From Mesostigma viride (taxonomy: Eukaryota > Streptophyta > Mesostigmatophyceae > Mesostigmatales > Mesostigmataceae), in contig RPFO01000176.1 of assembly GCA_009746045.1 (NCBI GenBank), forward strand, positions 234,151 to 298,150: a stretch of 64,000 nt of DNA, in the 5' to 3' direction. Numbering within the stretch: position 1 is the first letter of the stretch; the number at the start of each line of letters is the position of its first letter. The notes beneath the pieces are model-generated. The model did not search any database, had not been told where the DNA came from, and saw nothing but the letters and a program-made list of their open reading frames with translations. Of the stretch, positions 1 through 10,615 are shown one piece after another. The position numbers and the translations under genes were made by a program.

Positions 1-382
1 ACGATAGTGTTGCCCGCACGTGCAGTTGTCCGTTACCCTGAAGAAGGGCCAGTTCAGCACAGTCTAAGTGTCTCGCAGTAGTTGCAGTTATGTCTTGCTG
101 TGACACGAGAGTAGGCTGAAGTGAGTGTACGTGATGAGACGATTGTGTATCCTGTGTTGAGTTGGCAGGAATCCAGCGAGGTGTGCCGACCTGCGTCTAA
201 TTTTATATTATACCACTAATCAATGAAAGTGGGAGCTAGCGGGGAGCGTGCCAATGCGCAAAGCATCCATTCTGTCGCAACGACTACTCCACCAGCAGTA
301 GCACTAATTCTCTAACTCTCGTCCATGGGGTTACTTCACAGCTTAAAATAGCAGCGCATAGCCACAAACGGTTGGCCCACAA
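1..382 (-). repeat. Arm of a 20-kb-spaced inverted repeat
   Basis: This segment is the reverse complement of 20945-21326 with only scattered mismatches. Matching runs include 'gtgccgacctgcgtctaatt' and the terminal 'acgatagtgtt'. It contains a TATA-like stretch in the reverse orientation. The arm starts at the first base of the window and may continue outside it. The nature of the unit is unknown; a solo terminal repeat of a retroelement is possible but not shown. Confidence 0.85.
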
Positions 383-836
383 ATTTCTCATACTAAATCT
401 ATGAGTGGCCCATCCGTGGGCCGGTGGGACTTAGAGCCGGCAAATAATCCAGCCAGTGCGGCGGTCTCTCTCATACCACTGTGCTGGGGAAAAAAAAATT
501 CAAATCATCAATGCACTCGGGCCATGAAGCTAGTTTTGAATAAGTGAATCGGTTTTCTCTGAATATAGTTTAATTAACATGCGGGAAAGATAGGGCCGCT
601 ATGCCTTGGCCTGCATGTGGAAGGCTGTCTGCGACAAGGGCTGACTAATTCGATCTGTACAACGGGTTTCATGCTCGCCTGAATTTTCCTTGGATGACCC
701 GGTTGTTTATAAGGGTCGGTGGCTATTATTAACTATGTAGTGGTCCGAGAAAATTAATTGTAGGTTTTATACGACTTGCTTGCAAAGATTCGTATTTGGT
801 TGCACCGGCTGAGCTTAGCTGGGGACCTGTAGGGTC

Positions 837-1307
837 TAGGGTTGGGTCGGTTACCGGGGAGTAACCGAGGGGTCGGTTACCGGAACCGGTTACCGGTAGT
901 ACCGATACTGGTAATGGACGGCCTCCCCGGTAAATGTACCGGTACCGAAGGCCATCCTCGGTAAGCGAGGTACTCGGTTACCGCTCGGTTACAGTTACTT
1001 CGGCGCTGCGCCAAGTGCCAACAGCCAGCCCGGCAAGGGTTTCGTCAGTCTTTCAGACAGCACTACGGTAACGGTAACCGGTAACCGATGGTAACGAGTA
1101 CTACTAGCACAGTAGCACTGGACTTTTAGCCGGCCTTCCCTGGGCCTTCACTGGTTCGGCATGCCTTTGGGTACCGGTACCGGTAACCGACGGTAACCGG
1201 TACCGGTACCGATCGCCTCGCCCGGTAACCGATACCGGTACCGGTAGCCGAGGGCAAGTACCGGTTCCGGTACCGATGGGCTAACACCGGTAACTGACGC
1301 AACCCTA
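837..1307. mobile_element. hAT-type MITE inserted in element A copy 1
   Basis: The insertion has terminal inverted repeats of 21 bp with 2 mismatches (left 'TAGGGTTGGGTCGGTTACC', right end reading 'TAGGGTTGCGTCAGTTACC' on the other strand). It is flanked by a perfect 8-bp direct duplication, 'gtagggtc', at 829-836 and 1308-1315. The four other A copies keep the uninterrupted site 'gtagggtcgg' or a close variant, giving independent empty-site proof. An 8-bp duplication with TAGGG-type termini fits the hAT superfamily. The interior is almost entirely degenerate GGTAACCGGTACC-like palindromic words and codes for nothing. Confidence 0.9.
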
Positions 1308-1556
1308 GTAGGGTCGGCTGGTTGCTTAACGAATCTTTGACTGATTTGGTTTCTTTAGTGAGTCATGATTAATTATTGTATAGTGGACTCGGACCGGCCC
1401 AAGGGGTCGATGGGCGAGATTTATGTTTGTCAGTCTTGAGAACCTGGTACGACTACCTGTACGGTTAACGCACTAGCCTGGGGGTGCGTGGCCACGTTAT
1501 TTGTAGTGGCGTTTTCAGCACTGTTCAGGCCGGCGTGTGACGCATGCCGATGTTAC

Positions 1557-1889
1557 TTAATTTAGGATGATGTCAGCTTGTGTGTCGGCGGGCCATGCCT
1601 TAAGCAAGCTAGGCAGGCAATGATCCGCAATTGTTTCTTTCACAATGGAGGCAACGGCCGCCTGTGCAAAATTGCACATTCTAGCGCGGGTTGCATCTGT
1701 CTTGTAGCCGAGGCAGATGGTGGCACAACCGCTAAGTTGTTCGACCAAGCATAGTATAGTAGGTCGTGCAATGGAAAGAAAACTTGAATTTACCCCCATG
1801 TCTTTTTCCCCGGCTGCGGGTCTTTTTGACATGGGCGAAGGATGGGGCACTACTTCGGCGGTTTGACCAGCTTCGGCGGAGCTGTTCAT
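1557..1889 (-). other. Conserved 110-codon antisense frame in element A
   Basis: A 110-aa frame lies on the strand opposite the A element's arbitrary + orientation. It recurs full length in A copy 4 (40871-41203) with about 13 substitutions and no indel, and as an open 80-codon C-terminal part in copy 2 (11142-11384). It contains 'CATICLGYKTDATRARMC' and ends 'ADTQADIILN'. It matches no family I recognise. It may be a real small protein of the element or an accidental open frame kept by recent copying. Confidence 0.25.
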
Positions 1890-2704
1890 GAGTTTCTAAA
1901 ACAGCTACAGTGTCACATCGCAGGCTTGCCACCTTGCGATGGTGCGTGTGACGTGACCGGGACTCTCAAGGTCACGACCCAGGTTCCTGTCAGCGACGAC
2001 CTGGTTTCATAAATTATTTTTTGTGGTGGCAGGTGGGTTGTCCAGTTGCCCCTGCCGAGGAGGGGTAGTTGGGGACTATAGGAGCTGCGCGAGGGTTGCG
2101 CTCCGAAGCAAAAAGTTATTCGCTATTGCGAGACTCGAGTCAGGGAGGGCGTCTTAGGGAGGCGAGGCTACGCCAGACCTTTGTCGTTCCTTTTTTCATC
2201 TCAGCACCTGCTGCGCGGCTCAGTCTATTATGGTGTCGTAAAACCTCTCTCCTTTTTGGACAATTCCGGAATTGCGAAATGCCGGCTCTTTTGGGGGGCT
2301 TGCTTTTGGGGTGGTCACCGACTTGTGTCGCATTGAACCAGCAGGCCCCTGCGGGGGTTAATTTAGCCTAGCGCGGGCTGAGTCGCCATTTAAGATGTTG
2401 CGACGCGCTCTTTTGCGCGCGGTGGTCATGAGATTAATCGGCGCAATGGGGTTGGCGCCAGGGGGGATAATTGGGTGGAGGCTTCTTGCTTCCGTGTGCG
2501 GACTGAGAAACCTTAAGGCCACTGTTCACTGCTGCATTTGTGGCAGGGCTCCACTTATTGTATCTAATCAAATGCTGGTCTTCTTGGGAGCTTTCGTGAT
2601 CTTAAGGAAGTATACTATACTGCTTTTTTGTAAAATTGTAGGGGATGCGCAATTCATATTGTAGGGCCTTACTGAGGTGGATATCACAAGGGCCAGCTGT
2701 TAGG

Positions 2705-3400
2705 ATGCAAATGGCTGAGCTAGGAAATGGAATGCAAGGAGGTCCCAAAGGTTGTGCCGTACCTAGAAGTCACGTATGTAGTGACCCCTGTGCATGATTC
2801 CACTACAGTGTATCGGCCAGCAGATGCAATTGCTGTGGTCTCCAAGGGGTTCAATGAACAAGCAAATGTTTTCTCCAAAGGGTGAACGGAACGGCAGTCT
2901 CTTTTCCAGCCTGCCAGGTGAGGCCCAATATTCATACATGGTGGACACTGCATGCGATACACAACCCACTCAATCAATGCTAGCGCCTCCAACTGCATGC
3001 CGACAGGAGCATGCCACAGGATTACAATTTTTAAAATGTGACGACTATGGTACACTTGCATTGTGTAATCGCTGCACAGAAGAATCGCACAAATTATGCA
3101 GGAAAAAAAACACCGCAACGTAAAATCGGCTCCTCCATCGTCAGGTAACGTCGTCTCATGGGACAGATTGCATATTGGTGACCAAGACAATCTAGCCTCA
3201 TGCAACAATGTGGCTGGACAATGCCGCTTGAGACAAAGTTCAAGTACATATAACCCAGCCAACACCATCCACATCTTTTATTCCTCAATGGCTAGCTTGC
3301 ACCTTTGACATCTATTTTCAGAATCACCACCTACTGAGAACACATGCGCTGAGACTGAAGAAGGGAGGTTGCCAAATATTTCAGGCTGATGATCCTAGAT
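2705..3400 (-). repeat. Dispersed repeat, partial copies at 19.8, 20.8 and 46.0 kb
   Basis: On the reverse strand, parts of this segment recur at 19770-19930, 20815-20930 and 45965-46155 on the + strand. The block at 2720-2830 aligns with 46025-46150 for about 100 bp without indels, in frames that read alike ('ASAGRYTVVESC' versus 'ASAGRYVLVESC'). A 184-codon reverse frame (2720-3274) covers most of it but has no recognisable domain. It may be a decayed element with coding history. Confidence 0.5.
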
Positions 3401-3710
3401 TGATGTCATAGTTAAGAGAGGAGAACCGCTCCAGCCTCTGGTAAATATAGCTGGCAATGACAGTGCACATAAAATTTCCGTAGCCCCGCACACGTACCGC
3501 TTGAAGGTGCCATGCTGTCAACGGCTTGGCTCTAATCTCAAACGTTTGGTTTTGAATCTAGAGGGGTGTGCATCGCTGCACTTGCATTCCTGGTAAACCT
3601 ACCAGTGCTGTGGTCGGCATCACATACTCCTGTTGCTTTAGTGCACGTAATTCAGTTATCCCTGGGTCACGTTTTGCTTATGATAGGCTAGTCGTGCATG
3701 CAAGAAAATC

Positions 3711-5088
3711 GGTGTTCTCTGAACGTAGTTTCTTTATAACAGATGAGAATGAACGCCGCTATGTGAGTGGTACTACGGGACGGTGGGCCTTGGGCTGGAC
3801 CGGTTCCATGAGTTAGAATTAGTTGGCCAGTTTTGTATGGCCATTTCTAGTTCGTTAAGTTAAGTAGCAATTAAGTTACTGTTGCTGACGGCTCATGAGG
3901 CGAGCCCGGGCTACGCCGCCCTAAAGTGTCATTTGCACGATGTTCTAGGTCTCTTTTTCTTGTAATCGGATGTATGGGGTATGGGTATGGCGGATTACAA
4001 GAAATTTAATGCTGCCCTAATCGCGTCAGCCTTTTTGGCTGGCGGTGGCCGATTAGAGATGGCGCGTGACTGACATAGCTTGAACAGTCACGTGACTGTG
4101 AAAAAGAAATTAAAATTACCCTCGTCGGTTTTCTCCCCGCAGCTGGGTTCTTGGCCGACGAGAGACTATAAAATACTTCGCGTTTGCCTGCGCGTGGCAC
4201 CTGTACGGAACTCTGAAACCATGAGTAAGATTTCTGTGCCACGCTGCAGTGCCTACCGCTTTGCTGCGGAATGTCGCAGCAGGGTTGCAGTTCCTGACTG
4301 CTGACTGCCGAAGGAAGGGTGGTCGGGTTACTTTTAGTGGGCATTGTGATGGACGACAAGTCTGTCGGCCCTCGCGTAAGTAGAAAAATATTTACCAGCA
4401 TCCGCTCTTATGGGTGCGTGAGGTCTCGGGAATGTGGTGGGGACGAATTCCGGAATTATGCAATATTTCGATTCAGACCGAGACTTAAGGGGCCAGTTTA
4501 ACAGACGGACCTGGGCCGGGCAGGACCAAATATTTTGGCCGGCCCAGTTGCGCTTGCGCTTTATCAGCCGCTGGGGTGTGTGATGAGAGCCTGCTCATCA
4601 ACTAAAACCTGAAATATGGAAAGTTACTCCCCCAGGTGACAACGTTGACAGTAATCGAGATATGGTGGCATCGGGTGACGTCCTACAAGTTGTCGTCACG
4701 TTAGGGCGGCACTGGCCTTTGAGGGAGGTCCGTGATCGTTAAACGAGGCGTCTTCTTCCTTGTCTTTGCGTGCACATTCAACACCCTCTTTTACTGGCCG
4801 AGGGTGGAAGGCTGGGGGGGCCCTGCGAAGGGTTATCGTGCATGAGGCTCGCTACAGCCGCCGGCGATTGTAATGGTCGTGACCGTTGCGGCAGGGCAGC
4901 CTCGAGAGCCACTGAGCGAAAGTTGTTGGCGGAGCTTTGGAGATAAAGCACCAGGAAAGGGGGTTTGGGTAACGAGAACTACAATCAATCATGAAATGGG
5001 TGCAGCGTGGCAGGCTCACTCATGGGTTCTGTAATTGCCCACTTATTGTTTTAATCAAATGTTGGTGGATTGGTAATAGTGGGAATAG
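3711..5088 (+). mobile_element. Non-autonomous element family B, copy 1
   Basis: It begins 'GGTGTTCTCTGAACGTAG' after AATC and ends '...GTGGGAATAG'. It is followed directly by AATC and a second B copy at 5093. Its first 250 bp and last 120 bp are repeated nearly identically in copy 2. The start resembles the start of family A, suggesting mobilisation by the same machinery. No coding frame is recognised. Confidence 0.7.
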
Positions 5089-5092
5089 AATC

Positions 5093-5500
5093 GGTGTTCT
5101 CTGAACGTAGTTTCTTTATAACAGATGAGAATGAACGCCGCTATGTGAGTGGTACTACGGGGCGGTGGGCCTTGGGCTGGACCGGTTCCATGAGTTAGAA
5201 TTAGTTGGCCAGTTTTGTATGGCCATTTCTAGTTCGTTAAGTTAAGTAGCAATTAAGTTACTGTTGCTGACGGCTCATGAGGCGAGCCCGGGCTACGCCG
5301 CCCTAAAGTGTCATTTGCACGATGTTCTAGGTCTCTTTTTCTTGTCCCGCCCTCCCTCCCTCTTCTTGTGTTTGTTTCTAGGGTAACGAGAACTACAATC
5401 AATCATGAAATGGGTGCAGCGTGGCAGGCTCACTCATGGGTTCTGTAATTGCCCACTTATTGTTTTAATCAAATGTTGGTGGATTGGTAATAGTGGGAAT
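5093..5500 (+). mobile_element. Family B, copy 2 (internally deleted)
   Basis: This tandem neighbour of copy 1 shares the AATC junction (5089-5092). It keeps the 5' 250 bp and the 3' 120 bp. The roughly 1-kb middle is replaced by a short C-rich link (5346-5380), so it is a typical internal-deletion derivative. Confidence 0.7.
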
Positions 5501-5654
5501 AGAAGTTCTAATTACCTTACCTTGTCCCCCCAAAGTAGTGGGCTTGTGGGAGTCCGTAAGAAAAATATGTCACTCAGTCGCCTCACTTTATTTTTATTGC
5601 CAGGTTTTACTCCATCGCTGAAAATCTGGCCCTGTGTTCTAAACCCTAAAATAT

Positions 5655-6290
5655 AGTAGCATGACAGTTTCCACTTCTCTGTGGCCATATTCTTCGACGA
5701 AAGCAATTTGTGTGGCTAAACCTAGAAGGCTTTGGTACTAGGAGTAGCAGTAGGTCGAACTTAAATGTGTTTTGTAGGGATTGACAACCGCAAGCATGGT
5801 GGTTATCAATGCAGGACTGTCCTGCTTGGCCAAGGGGGAACAAACATAGCCAAGGCATAGTTTCTCATCTATGTAGTTTCTTTCCTTCCTTCGACTTGCC
5901 CCCCCCCCCCCCCTCATTTTATATTGTTGATTGGAGGCATGCACTGTAAGCTAGAATATCTTCTTATTCGGTTCAACCTTGCCACTTATTTTACAGGCCC
6001 AGTACACTAATTGTTTGGATAAAGGCAAATAATTCTTGGGGGTAAACATGTAAAGGTGATGATAATGTTGACTGGTCCTACGCGACAACTCGTACTTGTG
6101 CTGAGCAACCCTGTCTACTGGGAGATGTTATTCCAATAAGAGTGCCTGATTATTTCATAATGGAAAGTGGAAATACATCGCAAGCATGACGATGTTTGAT
6201 ACAGAGAAAGGCTGGCCGCTAATACCAGCCGATAGCTGGCCTGCTAGCTTGACAAGGAGCCTGACAAACGTCGGGCAGTCCACCAGCCGG
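5655..6290 (+). repeat. Segmental duplication upstream of LRR exon 1
   Basis: The segment is closely similar to 22482-23132, including a C-family-like part and the block 'gctggccgctaataccagcc'. Here it continues into LRR exon 1. In the other copy homology stops abruptly near 23132, before any exon. This supports spread of LRR cassettes by segmental duplication with loss. Confidence 0.75.
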
Positions 6291-6361
6291 ATGGTGTTGA
6301 CCCATTCCTTTGTTGCCACTCGCGCTGTCACGTTGAATGCCTTGCTGTTTCCTGCCCACAG

Positions 6362-6433
6362 TGTCCTGGACAGGAACCAGCTGAGCGGCACCATGCCACC
6401 TGAGCTGGGGTCTTTGGTCTCCGTCCAATACTT
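6362..6433 (+). CDS. LRR exon 1: single 24-residue leucine-rich repeat
   Basis: The exon is 72 nt between acceptor 'cctgcccacag' and donor 'gtaagc'. It enters after codon base 2 and leaves after base 2 (phase 2-2), so it can be added or skipped without changing frame. It reads 'VLDRNQLSGTMPPELGS' then 'LVSVQY', a plant-type LRR (LxxLxLxxNxLSGxIPxxLGxL). It has no stop. The 90 bp upstream and 300 bp downstream are shared with other exons in the window; together with exons 4 and 5 it forms the subtype whose downstream block ends in 'gtgggtag'. LRRs of this class form ligand-binding solenoids in receptors. The partner or ligand is unknown, and expression is not shown. Confidence 0.8.
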
Positions 6434-7009
6434 GTAAGCCTCCTTGAGCATAATTTCCTCTTGTCAGCCCCATGCATCCACGCCAAGCATGCACGAGCAC
6501 AGACATCGCGACGAGCCGTGTGATACACTCTCGCGCTGCATGGGTGACCCAGTCAGTGGCTGAGGCAAAGGACATGGCGTACTGCGTGGCCCTCTGGCAT
6601 GTCACTTCAGTAACTTGTTGAGCGACCCAACGCATGTCTCGTTACACCCGTGAGCCATTGGCAAGCTTTGCTACTAATATCTGTCGCAATGTGACCTAGT
6701 CTAGAATTGCTTTGTGGCGTACTGTGGGTAGCCCTACTCACATTTTCCCCCGCGGGGTACCTTTGGTTGGGGTCCCAGTCAGGTAACTTTGTGCAATCTC
6801 AGATGTTGTATGGCAACGCAAGCTTTCTCGCAGCTGGGCTGCAGCTTGGGCAGCGTTCGGACCAGTCACGTAAATTTGCCAGAGGTCCCGCATTCAAATC
6901 CTTTTGTATTAGCACATCCCCTTGCAACTGTATAATATGTAGTAGACACAGTAGATGGTTTTTGCTATTGCCTAACAGTAAATTTTGCCAGGCTGTTGCC
7001 AAGGGTTCA

Positions 7010-7290
7010 GCATGGCATGCGCCGAGAGATGTGGCGTGGCATGGGCGTGCGTGCTGCATCGATGGTCTCGCATTTTTCCGTCCGCTGAGACCCTCTGGGC
7101 GACGCGAGGGTCTGGCGGCGCGTGTTGCTAGGCTTTGCAAGGACAGCCCCTTCTCCTTTGCCACGAGGCTGCCGCTCTGGGTAGCACTTAGGGTTGCTTA
7201 CATCTCTAGAGGTAGGATTCCCTATAAGTGGCTGAAGCTTAGGTCCATCAAAGTGCCTTCATGCCACACGAAACACAGGTATATTACAAT
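7010..7290 (+). repeat. Dispersed repeat shared with 55690-55960
   Basis: About 270 bp match 55690-55960 closely; a shorter core ('ggcgacgcgagggtctggcg' type) also recurs at 42420-42510 and 45250-45340. It contains 'ggcatgcgccgagagatgtg' and the inverted 'gagaccctctgggcgacgcgagggtct' hairpin-like core in part. No coding assignment. Confidence 0.6.
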
Positions 7291-7334
7291 GACTGTGTGC
7301 AAGCTTTCTGGTGGAGCCTAGCCACACCATAGCG

Positions 7335-7960
7335 CTACACGCATTAGGGCAGATTCGCCTCCGCCTGTAATTCTTTCCACCATAGCCGCTGGTCCTGGCC
7401 TGTATGGCTTCTTCCCCGACGTTGTCCGACTCCCAGTGTCAAGGAGCTGCTTGCCGCAGAGGGGAATCGTTGGTGGGCCCAGCGCCGGAAATCACACCCT
7501 TTTACTCAAATCCTAGAGCCCCCCAGCCACCAACCATTACCATGGCCAGTATTGGTTGGTGGCGAACATAAAGAATATTATACTAGGCCTCTCAACGCCC
7601 GGAAAGGCCAATAGCATCGTGTTACATTCAGCACAGCCGCCATAGCGGCCAGCCGACCTTGCCAGCAAATGCTGGGATCAAGTTAAGAAGCTGAACAGAG
7701 GCCTCCCTACGTCCCCTACACCACTCTAAGTACTGACTGCCCATCGCAGTTGCGCCTGCACGCCTGGCGGCTGGCGCAGGTACATGGTCTAGTGACGTTT
7801 GTTAGAAGCTACATAGACCTGCACTTTGGGATCACACTCAACGCCGGCACAAATGGCCAGCCGGTCCAGTACCCTCGTGACAAGCGCTAGTACTACGCTA
7901 ACTATGGCCTGTCGGTCCCGCCTAGCTATTTGAGCCCGTCTGCGTGTCACATGTAAAATG
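7335..7960 (+). mobile_element. Family E element, 3' part
   Basis: It aligns with the 3' half of the complete E copy at 49921-51489. Shared marks are the 'gaatcgttggtgggccc' region, the 'gctggcgcaggtac' block and the terminal 'aaaatgagcaaagctcaaca'. The 5' half is absent. Confidence 0.7.
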
Positions 7961-8010
7961 AGCAAAGCTCAACAATTACTTGTTGATAGGAGGCATGCAA
8001 TACTTTTGTT

Positions 8011-8400
8011 GTGCCCGCGCTAGTACCTACTGTCACACGTGCCCGCACTTTTGTGGTACTAGTAAGAGTGCCAAAGAGGGGGGTGCAGCACCTTGATGCC
8101 ATGTGATCTGTTATGCATGTCCACACGTACTTAGAGTGGTGTGGTGAATGTAGGGAGGCTTTTTTGCAGCTTCCAATCACCCACTCACTCTGCTGTTGAG
8201 GGACAAGGGCCCATGTGATGGGCCCCAGCGTGTTGAAATGGCCGTACTTGACAACGACCTGTACAATGATTTTGATGGTGTGCCTAGGCTCCCCATGTGC
8301 TGAATTTGGTTTCTTTATTTGCTTCCACTTTGCCATGCATTCATGATGGCCCAATCCAATACGTGAAGACTGCTGAATCTTGGCAATGAACAGGTGTAAC
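8011..8400 (-). mobile_element. E-related fragment, similar to 56296-56530
   Basis: The block 'gagtgccaaagag' followed by 'ttgatgccatgtgatctgtt' is shared with 56296-56530. The right side (8210-8400) resembles the reversed 5' end of family E ('gggccccagcg'). It has decayed too far to define ends. Confidence 0.45.
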
Positions 8401-8564
8401 ACTTCATATGTGTTATCCTAGTCGTGTCCCTTGTGGGATGTTGAGGTTGATTGCACTAAATGGGTTGTAATTGTTGGAGGTTTTGTAGATGAATTGTTGG
8501 AGTTCATGCTAGCCCAGTCCTTTGTTCCTGCTCACCCTGTCTTGCTGTCGATTCCTGCCCACAG

Positions 8565-8636
8565 TGACCTGGTTTCTAACCAGCTGAGCGGCACCCTCCC
8601 ACACGAGCTGGGTTCTTTGGTCTCCGTCCAATCCTT
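8565..8636 (+). CDS. LRR exon 2: single 24-residue leucine-rich repeat
   Basis: This is a 72-nt, phase 2-2 exon between 'tgcccacag' and 'gtaagc'. It reads 'DLVSNQLSGTLPHELGS' then 'LVSVQS'. It differs from exon 1 mainly at the residues around the conserved L-x-x-N (VS versus DR) and before the terminal L (S versus Y). These are the concave-face positions of an LRR. The downstream intron is the subtype that runs into an E-family element with a TGGG array; the same arrangement follows exons 6 and 7. Confidence 0.8.
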
Positions 8637-9130
8637 GTAAGCCTCCTTGAGCATTCCTCTTGTCAGCCCCGTGCATCCACGCCAAGCACACGCGAGCACA
8701 GATATCGTCAGAAGCCTTGTGATACACTCTCGTGCTGGATGAATGACCCACCGTGGCTGAGGCAAAGGATATGGCGTGCTGCGTAGCACTCTTGCATGTC
8801 AGTTCAGTAACTTGTTGAGCGACCCAACGCACGTCTCGCACCACCAGGCAGCCATTGTTGAGCTGTGCTACTGTTTTCTGTCGCAATGTGAGCTATCTAG
8901 GCTTGCATTGCTTTGTGGCGTACCATGGGAAATTCTGTGGATTATTAACTAGAGGCCATTAGAGTACCAAACCCTACCATGAGAAAGAAGTTTATTACAG
9001 TATTATTGTGCTAGGCTTTATAGTGGAGCCTTAGCCACACCATCAAACGCATTGTACAAATCATCATCAAGTTGCATTTGTTGCCATGCTGGGGCCCATA
9101 TACAACCTTGAGCTTTTCCTGCAGCAGCGA

Positions 9131-9769
9131 GGGTGGGTGGGTGGGTGGGTGGGTGGGTGGGTGGGTGGGTGGGTGGGTGGGTGGGTGGGTGGGTGGGTGG
9201 ATGGGTGGGTGGGTGGGTGGGTGGGTGGGTGGGTGGGTGGGTGGGTGGGTGGGTGGGTGGGTGGGTGGGTGGGTGGGTGGGTGGGTGGGTGGGTGGGTGG
9301 GTGGGTGGGTGGGTGGGTGGGTGGGTGGGTGGGTGGGTGGGTGGGTGGGTGGGTGGGTGGGTGGCTGGGTGGCTGGGTGGGCGGGTGGCTGGGTGGGTGG
9401 CTGGGTGGCTGGCTGGGTAGGTGGGTGGGTGGGTGGGTGGGTGGGTGGGTGGGTGGGTGGGTGGGTGGGTGGGTGGGTGGGTGGGTGGGTGGGTGGGTGG
9501 GTGGGTGGGTGGGTGGGTGGGTGGGTGGGTGGGTGGGTGGGTGGGTGGGTGGGTGGGCGGGTGGCTGGCTGGGTGGGTGGATGGATGGATGGATGGGTTG
9601 GTGGGTGGGTGGGTGGGTGGGTGGGTGGGTGGGTGGGTGGGTGGGTGGGTGGGTGGGTGGGTGGGTGGGTGGGTGGGTGGGTGGGTGGGTGGGTGGGTGG
9701 GTGGGTGGGTGGGTGGGTGGGTGGGTGGGTGGGTGGGTGGGTGGGTGGGTGGGTGGGTGGGTGGGTGGG
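9131..9769 (+). repeat. (TGGG)n tetranucleotide array, 639 bp
   Basis: The array is nearly pure TGGG with variant islands (GGCT, GGAT, GGGC) near 9361-9420 and 9555-9600. It is bounded by 'cctgcagcagcgagg' and 'gagctgcaaagaaaag', which also bound the arrays at 34982 and 43911 (43911 has 'ctgccgcagcga'). It begins 566 nt after the start of LRR exon 2. The + strand carries runs of three G and should form G-quadruplexes. The long frames through it (WVGG or THPP repeats) are artefacts of the 4-nt period. Confidence 0.98.
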
Positions 9770-10322
9770 AGCTGCAAAGAAAAGAGACCTCCCTTGTCAC
9801 CGGCACCACTCTAAGTACACTTGTCATAGCGCCGACAGGCGCACCGCACCTGTAGTTGCATTACGGGTCGCTAGGAATTGTCGACACTACAGCACCACCG
9901 CGAGTTACTAACTCAGGTGACAGAGGCAAGAGCCACTAGTCGGCACAACATTCCGGCACCACATGAGGTCGGTGCAGTACCCAGGTGACGGTTTCTAGAG
10001 CTAGCTATGCTACCTACGGCAGGTTGGTCCCCTTTGAGCCCGTATCGCTTATAACTATAAAATGAGGAAATGCTCATCAAATTCACATTCGCCCCTGCGG
10101 GGTACGTTCGGTTGGGGAGGTATTTTTCAACAATTTTAGACTTTTTTTTATGGCGCTACAAAAAGCTTTCTCACGGTTGGGCTGCAGCAGTGCAGCTTCA
10201 TGGGCAGCGTTCGAAACAGATTCACCTTCAGTCGTGTAATTATGCCAGAGATCCCGCGTTCGATTATACTCTAGTAGCACCCCATGCAGCCATGTAGTGG
10301 TGCACAACGGTGTCGGTGGTAG

Positions 10323-10530
10323 CAGTTAGGTGAAATAGTGCCGGAACCTTTTTGCCGCTGAGGCAAATCGGGCCGGAATACTATTTTGCCCGGATTCACC
10401 ACTTCCGAGCACCCAAGTTAATTCGGCCGAATTAACTTGGGTGCTCGGAAGTGGTGAATCCGGGCAAAATAGTGTTCCGGCCCGATTTGCCTCAGCGGCA
10501 AAAAGGTTCCGGCACTATTTCACCTAACTG
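10323..10530. repeat. 208-bp near-perfect palindrome (foldback element)
   Basis: Two 104-bp arms meet without a spacer at 10426/10427 (centre 'attcggccgaat') and differ at one position (actatt versus agtgtt side). TAG is present on both sides (10320-10322 and 10531-10533), suggesting a 3-bp target duplication. Beyond it 'ggtgg' and 'ccacc' also pair. It is probably a foldback MITE. A transcript would fold into a 104-bp hairpin. Confidence 0.95.
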
Positions 10531-10615
10531 TAGCCACCTGTGTGGTAGCATGGCCAAGTCTGTACAGGAAGCTTGTTCAACATTAAGAATTGTAAGAGCC
10601 CATCTATCTCTAATC

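Larger units (their letters stand above)
551..2603 (+). mobile_element. Non-autonomous element family A, copy 1 (interrupted by a hAT MITE)
   Basis: This is a dispersed element, also present at 10616-12195, 12200-12942, 40345-41915 and 62338-63537. It starts 'GGTTTTCTCTGAATATAG' after AATC and ends '...AGTGATCTT' followed by AA. After removing the 471-bp hAT insertion and one 8-bp target duplication it is about 1574 bp, matching the intact copies (1571-1580 bp). It codes no recognisable transposase. Its 66-codon + frame, open in other copies, is broken here by a stop. The superfamily is unresolved: there are no clear terminal inverted repeats. Confidence 0.85.

Noticed and set aside
6219-6635. 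Antisense frames of 85-138 codons over the LRR exons and their downstream intron block, recurring in most cassettes
   Set aside because: The frames are interrupted or shifted differently in each cassette by indels, and they cover intron sequence. The sense strand has LRR consensus with splice sites, so these are shadows.
9018-9911. Long frames coding THPP or WVGG repeats on both strands over the TGGG arrays (also 34775-35527, 43771-44530, 49163-49637)
   Set aside because: A TGGG array has no stop codon in several frames on both strands, so such frames are automatic. They have no start context and end in unrelated flanks.
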